Assembly: GCA_027456925.1 (NCBI GenBank)
Contig: DAIDTZ010000287.1
Coordinates: 1-13,204, forward strand
Source: Nitrospirota bacterium
GTDB lineage: Bacteria; Nitrospirota; UBA9217
Length of the DNA stretch: 13,204 bases
Direction of reading: 5' to 3'
The notes under the pieces were generated by a model. The model was not told the DNA's origin. It made no database searches and was given only the letters and a program-made list of their open reading frames with translations. The translations under genes and the position numbers were made by a program. This document shows, piece by piece, positions 13,084-13,204 of this stretch; the first letter of the stretch is position 1, and each line of letters begins with the position of its first letter.

Positions 13084-13204
13084 GTGACAAAGAAATCTCA
13101 CAAAATAGGAATGATCAGCCTCGGCTGTCCCAAGAACCAGGTGGACGCCGAGCAGATGCTCGGCGTGCTCGCAGGCTCTGGCTTCGAGCTCACGAACGAC
13201 CAGC
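13084..13204 (+). CDS. rimO: Ribosomal protein S12 methylthiotransferase RimO (3' cut by window)
   Basis: Only the first 40 residues are present. KIGMISLGCPKNQVDAEQMLG (7-27) is the N-terminal signature of the MiaB/RimO methylthiotransferase domain, and SLGCPKN with VD following is the RimO form. C15 is the first of three cysteines that hold the auxiliary [4Fe-4S] cluster. RimO is a radical SAM enzyme that methylthiolates an aspartate of S12. The start is GTG at 13084, with GGAGAGGG about 9 nt upstream. The radical SAM CxxxCxxC and TRAM domains would lie outside the window. It continues the ribosome-modification theme of the region. Confidence 0.9.
   Translation, partial: MTKKSHKIGMISLGCPKNQVDAEQMLGVLAGSGFELTNDQ

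Overview
The window comes from a bacterial chromosome with a fairly high G+C content. The gene order ffh-rpsP-rimM-trmD-rplS-rnhB-yraN, with a cytochrome c'-like protein and a large multi-domain surface protein nearby, resembles Nitrospirota and Desulfobacterota (Geobacter-like) genomes. No single gene settles the phylum, so this placement is tentative.

Left part (1-3325): the 3' end of a large secreted or surface protein has four Ig-like repeats (the last three clearly of one type), a glutamine-amidotransferase-like domain and a C-terminal coiled coil. It ends at a textbook intrinsic terminator (2711-2746). A small Bfd-type [2Fe-2S] protein lies on the minus strand, with its own promoter back to back with that of the next gene.

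Middle part (3326-7610): an ABC-F ATPase (uup) on the plus strand faces a minus-strand pair, dusB and yajD (tRNA dihydrouridine synthase and HNH nuclease). Upstream of these lies a periplasmic single-haem cytochrome c'-like protein. Its promoter region carries a 12-bp palindrome and, behind it, a minus-strand terminator with no assigned transcript.

Right part (7553-13204): a strong sigma70 promoter (TTGACA, 17 bp, TATATT) starts a long plus-strand translation operon: ffh (SRP GTPase), rpsP (S16), rimM (30S maturation), trmD (tRNA m1G37 methyltransferase), rplS (L19), rnhB (RNase HII), yraN (nuclease-fold protein) and a stand-alone cyclic-nucleotide-binding domain protein. A new extended -10 promoter then leads into rimO (S12 methylthiotransferase), which is cut by the window edge.

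The most unusual signal is in the gaps of this operon. Each of the four junctions ffh/rpsP, rpsP/rimM, rimM/trmD and trmD/rplS is filled by a repeat built of degenerate 7-nucleotide words. The ffh/rpsP and trmD/rplS gaps hold two copies of one roughly 120-bp inverted-arm element. The two other gaps hold unrelated words with the same 7-nt step. The trmD start codon lies inside one of these elements.
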